Assembly (NCBI GenBank): GCA_002751075.1
Contig: NAOQ01000150.1
Location: 10,443 to 24,802, forward strand
DNA from: Ichthyophonus hoferi
Lineage: Eukaryota; Opisthokonta; Ichthyosporea; Ichthyophonida; Ichthyophonidae
Direction: 5' to 3'
Length of the DNA stretch: 14,360 nucleotides
Positions 9,359 through 14,360 of the stretch are shown piece after piece (the first letter of the stretch is position 1; every line of letters begins with the position of its first letter). The notes beneath the pieces were generated by a model, which saw nothing but the letters and a program-made list of their open reading frames with translations, was not told where the DNA came from and did no database searches. Made by a program: the position numbers and the translations under genes.

Positions 9359-10748
9359 ATCCGTAGTTGGGTAACATTCCAACCAAGTCAGATTCACGAG
9401 TCGAGATAGAGCCTTCTTTCCCACTGTTTCTTTCAAATCTAAGAGAATACGCACTCATCTACCATTTGACAAAAGGCGATTGTCAATTAAAAAATTATAG
9501 CAGGCAATCCAGAGACAGAAGAGATCCGGTCCTTCAATAAAGACTTAACGTTTAATTCTCTTAAATAAGACAATAACTGGGGATTAGTTTAATATCGTAA
9601 TATCTATGAAATAATTACAAGTTATATTAACCTAATGAAAACATATCTAAATAAATAAATAAATAATGAAGCTATGGTAGCTGGAATTGTCAACTTCAGT
9701 CTTGTCATAATTATCTCTTGATGTTCAAGGTAGTAGCCAAGTATTTCAAAGAAAGAATTCATGACACAAACTGTAGAACTCTTTCTTATTCAGTATCATT
9801 ACATGATCCGGATTCCCCAATCTTTCTCAGACAGAGCCTTCTTATACTTCCTACATATACCATTCTATATCAAGAATACTTGCGAGCCCAGCATCCATTA
9901 ATTAATTAATTATAACTGTAGTTGCGTTGTTTATGATGCATATGTACCTATATTTGATACGTATATTCTGTACTTAGGTATTTGATCAGATCATTTCTAT
10001 CACTTGGATGTGATTATAAGATTTTCACTGCAATATAATTAGTACATTATCAAAACTAAGGTTACTTAGATATACTCCGACAGGAATTAGTTTCTTTTGT
10101 TTTTTTTTATAGTTTCATACTTCCTATTGAGAGACAACGTTTTGACAAAAACTATTTAGGTTATTCAAAAGAAAAAGAAAGAAAGATTGCTTACCAAATT
10201 CCCCAATAACTACTCTCACAAATAAAGATCAGGCTAACAAAATGACAAATATACACACATTATCACTATTCTTTCCATCCATACGTAACGAAAGCATTTA
10301 TATATTTTATGTCAATAAATGGAAGAAAATATTTATGGTTTATTTTATTTTCACATATTAGAATAGCATTATTTTAAAGACTTTCATTCCTTATGAAATC
10401 GAAATCTGTTTTGACCAAATCATTATGTTATAGGAATCTTATTGAAGGTCATTAACTGATATTTAATATGTATTATACGAATATTTGTAAATGGTAAGGC
10501 TATGATATAATAAAAGCTCATACCCTTGTGGATGGCCAGTAGCGATTGTTTATTACATGTTATCTATTAGACCGGTGATAGTGTTTGCTGCAACAGTAAG
10601 ACATTAATATTTATCCCCCGATACTCCGGTATAATGATTCATATCCAATTGTAACAATCATACAATGAGTATGCCATTGTAATCTATTCAGTATCAAATT
10701 AATGGCATCCAGTTACAGGTAGAATACATATCTCATATCGACCATTGA
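9359..10748. other. Intergenic DNA with two GC-richer open stretches
   Basis: Mostly AT-rich. Bases 9367-9540 form a 57-codon plus-strand open stretch without an ATG, and the minus strand is also open from the ATG at 9458 leftwards. Bases 9721-9909 form a 62-codon plus-strand frame from an ATG. Both are visibly richer in G and C than their flanks, but neither peptide resembles a family I know and neither has clear splice sites. AGAGCCTTCTT occurs in both (9408-9418 and 9833-9843). An AAAT run lies at 9648-9666. No gene is called. Confidence 0.4.
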
Positions 10749-11036
10749 AATAATATTTTTTTTTAAACAATACAACATACAAAATTTGTTTTCACTTCAG
10801 ATCTAGACAAACATGGTTGCAACTCAACATTTTCTGCAATCATATACTTTGTTACAACGTTATTCGTTTCACATTCACCAAAAACCAAAACAAGAACCAA
10901 TTTTAGTGACCGCACAGCAGAAACAGTAGGAGTTAAATCTATAAAATATATGTCATAAAATAAATATTTTCTTTAAACAATGCAATATACACTGTTTTCT
11001 TTTATTATAAATCTAGTCAAATAAAACTTCACAACT
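10749..11036. repeat. Pair of diverged direct repeats, about 210-base period
   Basis: Bases 10749-10825 and 10959-11036 align in the same direction over about 77 bases. Shared words include TTTAAACAAT, CAATATACA/CAACATACA, ATCTAG and CAACT. Identity is roughly 75 percent by eye. The right copy holds the AATAAA candidate of the neighbouring gene. Confidence 0.5.
11001..11006 (-). terminator. Candidate polyadenylation signal of the RNF34-like gene
   Basis: TTTATT reads AATAAA on the transcript, about 420 bases past the stop codon. A nearer weaker variant, ATTAAA, lies at 11083-11088. Which one is used cannot be told from sequence. Confidence 0.3.
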
Positions 11037-11427
11037 ACAATACTCATAAAATAAATATCTTATAGTCAACATTAAATAATTATTTAATTTAAATAATACA
11101 TTGCATTGGCTGGTTATACCACTATTAAAAATATCCCCCATACAGATACAGAATTGAGCAAAGCTGTGTTTAGTAATAGGTCCATGCATTGTTTTGAAAA
11201 AACACTATGGCAACCAAACAACTTGTGTGGAGGGGCCACTAGGCTAGTGACTGCATATGAGTGAATGGCAATACTGCAGTCTGTAGCCACATGTTTGATA
11301 AATTTGGATGAAAGGGAATCGGTTGATGCGTAGTAGAGCTTGTAGCAAAGTCGAGAGGTTATAAGTCTCATCCAAAATATAATAAAAAAACAAAATGAAG
11401 CAGTATCCTGAACAAATCTATCTGTGC
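11007..11427 (-). other. Likely 3' untranslated region of the RNF34-like gene
   Basis: This follows the stop codon of the RING exon. Bases 11114-11427 are richer in G and C than the intergenic DNA and remain open in one minus-strand frame, out of phase with the main coding frame. See the finding on the tandem acceptor; otherwise it is untranslated. Confidence 0.4.
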
Positions 11428-14194
11428 TTAAGCACGAAATACACGAACTACTTTCATTATAAAACTTCGACATATGGGACAGTCTCTGAGGAAAGGAAGA
11501 GAGGTAAAGAACTTTGTTAGAATACATGAAAATATATATAGCCAGACAGCATTGGGTACTCTACAATCACAACTAGAGTTATATACATATACGAACAGTA
11601 TGTATGATAGTATATATATATATGGTAATATGACGTCATTAGTCGCCAATAATTATGATATTAACCAAAATGCACAGTTTCATTATATATATAATATGAT
11701 ATGTTACACCTATGGTACTATATCATATTAAGCTATACTACAGTATTATACTATATAGGCACAATGAAAGCAAAACAACTCTCACGATGTATAATATACA
11801 AAGTATCTCAATCACTATTGTATCCGTTATATATATACACGCACATCATCTCTCTTTTTCTTTCATCTTCATACCAACAGAATCCTATAAACGACTACTA
11901 ACATACTAACATCCCCTAACTAATTAACTATCTCTCTTTCTTTCCCTTACTACTAATCAACCTATCCCTTTGTGTTTTTAAAATAATACTTACTTGCATA
12001 CAGACCCACAATCAACACAGGTCACCATGTGGCCACAATTTAAAAACACACAGTTAGCCTGTTTCTCATAGCATATGATACATTCATCTCCTTCCGTGGC
12101 ACCATCTCCTTCTGCGTCACATAGTAGCTTTTCTTTTTCTTCGAATTCTATAGGAATATGTATGTAATAGTATGAGTATATATATATACAGATAGAGAGG
12201 AGACAGAATGAGGGAGAGGGAGAGGGAGAGGGAGACCTTCGTGTTAATAATAAGTGATGGGACTACAGGGATCAAAAAGTATTTATTGATTACCGACATA
12301 ATCAAGGAATTACTATTGGACAATAAGGGGAGAGGGTAAGGTGGTATGAAAGACAATACGTAAGTGTCTATAGGTACTTATGTAAAGACACAGATAAGAT
12401 ATCGTGTCCGGGTACAAAGGGAACCAATCATATAAATCACTATAAACGATTATTATCTATTGCTGGAATAAACATAGTATTAGTGACAGATCGTCTTGCA
12501 TTTATACTTATCATTTACACTCTCGTGGTAGGACATCCATACAATATTCACAGCACAACATAACATAACATAACACAACATAGCATAACATAACATAACA
12601 TAACATAACATAATCTAACATAACATAACCTAACATAACATAGCATAACATAACATAACCTAACATAACATAACATAGCATAGCATAACATAACATAACA
12701 TAACATACTCCTATATGTGTCGAACACAACACAACATACACAATCATAACTTACTTTTATGTTCTCTCCATAAATCTGTAACTTTAATAGCAAAATCCTG
12801 TTTCTCAACACATGTAACCAAGTCTACCCTATTTTTTTTTAAGATATCCTTCAATTGTTTAGCCGTTAGCAGTTGTATATCTTGTTCTGATTCGATATCA
12901 TCTAAAGATACTGATTGGTCTTTTAAAAACCTGGAGGAGCGTGGGCCAATTGTTAAATCATGAATTTGGTTAGATAAGGAATCCGACGATCCTGCAGCTA
13001 ACTGAGTGAGATTAAGTAGGGGCGCGGGCCGATTACTGTCGGAATATACATTACTGTAGCTAGACATTCGATATGAAGAACTGGTTGTACCAGTACTAAC
13101 GTTTGACTTTCGTCTGACTTCTTCACCCCGTCGCAGATTCATTTCTCTTTCTCTGGCCTCTTTAATTCTCTGATCAGCTTTCTCTCTCTCTAGTCTTTGC
13201 TTTTCCCTGAGATCAATCTGCTGTTTTTTCACGTTTTCCATTTTATCTTTCTCCTGTAGCGCCCGAAGCCTTTCTTCTTCAATATACCTTCGTTGGGCCT
13301 CGTCACTTTCACGTTGCTGCTGCAATGTAGCGTTCAAGTCATCCTGCATTGTACGCGGCGGCTGGTGTTCCCCACTTCTATTACTATGCTCACTATTACT
13401 AAAATAGTCTGAATCATCCTGTCTCATACTACTACATAGTGAAGCCTTTCTTATCATTCTCGAGCCTATCGACAAATCTGGACTCGGCATTTTATTTTGC
13501 CAAATTTCTAATCTATCTCTCTCCTTCTCAAAGTTTTCCAAGAATTCTTCCTCTAAATCATACAACCTTTGCTGGGCCTCCGACCCGATTCGTAATATCT
13601 CACCCATACGTACTATCGAGTCTTCATTCCAACGGGTCTGTACGTCCATAATACGTTCTTGAATTTTCTTCCATTTGCGCCTATCATGAGTTATACTTTC
13701 CGATAAACGCTCAAGAACCAATAAAAGCTTCTCTTTACGTTCTTTAAGTAATTTCGCATCAATCCTCCCGTACCCACCCAACTTAAACATAGCGCATTCG
13801 TGATCGAACGTCTTCATACGATTTTTTACACTTTCTATCTTTTCGTTTATCCGGCGAGTTTCCTCCAATACCGCGTCCATTTCCCTCTCGGCCGAGGGAT
13901 TTGCTACACTGCCTTGAGAGCCTTTCATTACGTTGCTCCGAGGAGAAGCGAAAGATGATGACTTTAGAGAGCTACTCCTTCTATTATTGTTGGCTGAGCT
14001 GTATGGTGAATAGGTACTAACGGGATTTACAGGCGACTTAATAGAGGTGATATGTGACATATGACAATATACTAAGGCTGCCAGTTCGTTCTTTTCCATT
14101 GCTGATGCTTCGCCAGGTATTTTGAAATGTTTTTGGTAAAATCGTAGATCTTTTACTGGAATCTCGCACAGCTTGTCAAGTGTTAAGGATGCCA
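11428..14194 (-). CDS. RNF34: RNF34/rififylin-like RING E3 ubiquitin ligase, 3' three exons (5' end outside window)
   Basis: Visible exons in transcript order are 12755-14194, 11994-12147 and 11428-11485. They join in phase (1, then 2) and give 549 residues plus stop. Residues about 4-44 form a SAP-like segment (IPVKDLRFYQKHFKIP, then MEKNELAALVYCH) matching RNF34 VKDLRQYL...EKEDLVDLVLCHH. Residues about 80-390 are low-complexity and charged coiled-coil sequence. Residues about 428-479 hold a second SAP-like segment (SLDDIESEQ, LTAKQLKDILKKN), like SLDDVEG...VRQLKEILARN in RNF34. The C-terminal RING has ligands C502, C505, C517, H519, C523, C526, C533 and C536 and ends VVRVFRA (RNF34: AVHVFKS). 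The family transfers ubiquitin to targets such as caspases and p53-pathway proteins; substrates here are unknown. The first visible codon is not ATG: an acceptor (TACAG before 14194, possible branch CTAAA at 14225-14229) shows that upstream exons, perhaps encoding the family's FYVE-like finger, lie past the right edge. Confidence 0.88.
12211..12235. repeat. (AGGGAG)n hexamer tract
   Basis: Four units of AGGGAG lie in the intron before the first RING exon. On the transcript they read as a CU-rich tract 64-88 bases upstream of the acceptor. This may bind PTB-like factors, but simple repeats of this kind are common. Confidence 0.85.
12554..12707. repeat. (TAACA)n pentanucleotide satellite in intron
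   Basis: About 150 bases of TAACA units with variants (TAGCA, TAACC, CACAA) fill a quarter of the 607-base intron 12148-12754. Because five is not a multiple of three and the unit lacks stops on the minus strand, two overlapping frames read repetitive Met-Leu-Cys-Tyr-Val peptides. These are not genes. Confidence 0.93.
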
Positions 14195-14360
14195 CTGTAT
14201 GTATGTAGGATGGGTTTAAAGAGATTTAGTGAGGTGATATGATGTGCTGGAGTTAGGATATAGGGGTATGGTCTAGGAGGACATAAAACATAAAGATTAA
14301 GAAAGAGAAAAAGAGGAGAGAATAGTATAGTATCAAATAGTATAGGGTAGTATAAGGTAG
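14195..14360 (-). other. 3' part of an intron upstream of the first visible RNF34-like exon
   Basis: The transcript reads a pyrimidine-leaning stretch, CACTAAAT as a plausible branch site about 30 bases upstream, and TACAG just before the exon. The outer part (about 14318-14360) is low-complexity with repeated AGTATAG and GTATA words. No coding frame is seen, so the previous exon is beyond the window. Confidence 0.6.

Noticed and set aside
10170-10260. Minus-strand stretch with donor-like GGTAAGC and acceptor-like TTTTGTTAG as a possible exon
   Set aside because: The enclosed peptide is about 13 residues, unrecognised, and no neighbouring exon in phase was found.
3885-11427. LTR elements, LINE or SINE bodies, tRNA genes or CRISPR-like arrays in the gap
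   Set aside because: No reverse transcriptase-like frame, long terminal repeats, A/B-box pair, cloverleaf or regularly spaced repeats were seen by eye; only fold-back and simple repeats are supported.
11474-11909. Three plus-strand open frames of 65-85 codons
   Set aside because: They lie antisense to the last intron of the RNF34-like gene and its RING exon, are rich in Tyr/Ile from AT-rich simple sequence, and match no family.
12511-12811. Two minus-strand frames encoding Met-Leu-Cys-Tyr-Val repeats
   Set aside because: They are translations of the (TAACA)n microsatellite inside an intron; the open state follows from the repeat unit.
13439-13651. Plus-strand frame of 70 codons
   Set aside because: It is the antisense shadow of the RNF34-like coiled-coil exon.

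Overview
The window looks like nuclear DNA from an animal, probably an AT-rich invertebrate. Both genes are split by GT-AG introns of about 190-770 bases, lie on the minus strand and encode eukaryotic proteins. One of them, an RNF34/rififylin-type RING ligase, belongs to a family I know only from animals. A sponge, placozoan or cnidarian would fit, but the sequence alone does not settle the lineage.

Layout, left to right. Bases 1-262 are non-coding and include a small CpG-bearing cluster that may be a promoter for a gene off the left edge. Bases 510-3884 (minus) hold a complete seven-exon gene for the small subunit of class Ia ribonucleotide reductase, with all six iron ligands, the radical tyrosine and the R1-binding tail. 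Its first intron carries a roughly 370-base minisatellite. Upstream of its start is a cluster of CCAAT boxes and a YY1-like site (4314-4451). From there to 11427 is about 7 kb with no gene I can support. This gap holds a perfect E2F-type site at 5991-6003, a module of paired direct and inverted repeats (6425-6835), two fold-back elements (8373-8565 and 8723-9001), several AT microsatellites and two slightly GC-richer open stretches. Bases 11428-14194 (minus) hold the last three exons of an RNF34/RFFL-like E3 ubiquitin ligase with two SAP-like segments, a long coiled-coil region between them, and a C-terminal RING finger. Its 5' exon or exons lie beyond the right edge.

The two genes are transcribed in the same direction but are far apart and have no evident shared function: one makes deoxyribonucleotides for DNA synthesis, the other marks proteins for degradation. 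The most interesting signals are the coiled-coil expansion of the RNF34-like protein, a tandem splice acceptor in its last exon that would swap half of the RING for a long open tail, and the fold-back element whose arms are built from 21-base subrepeats.
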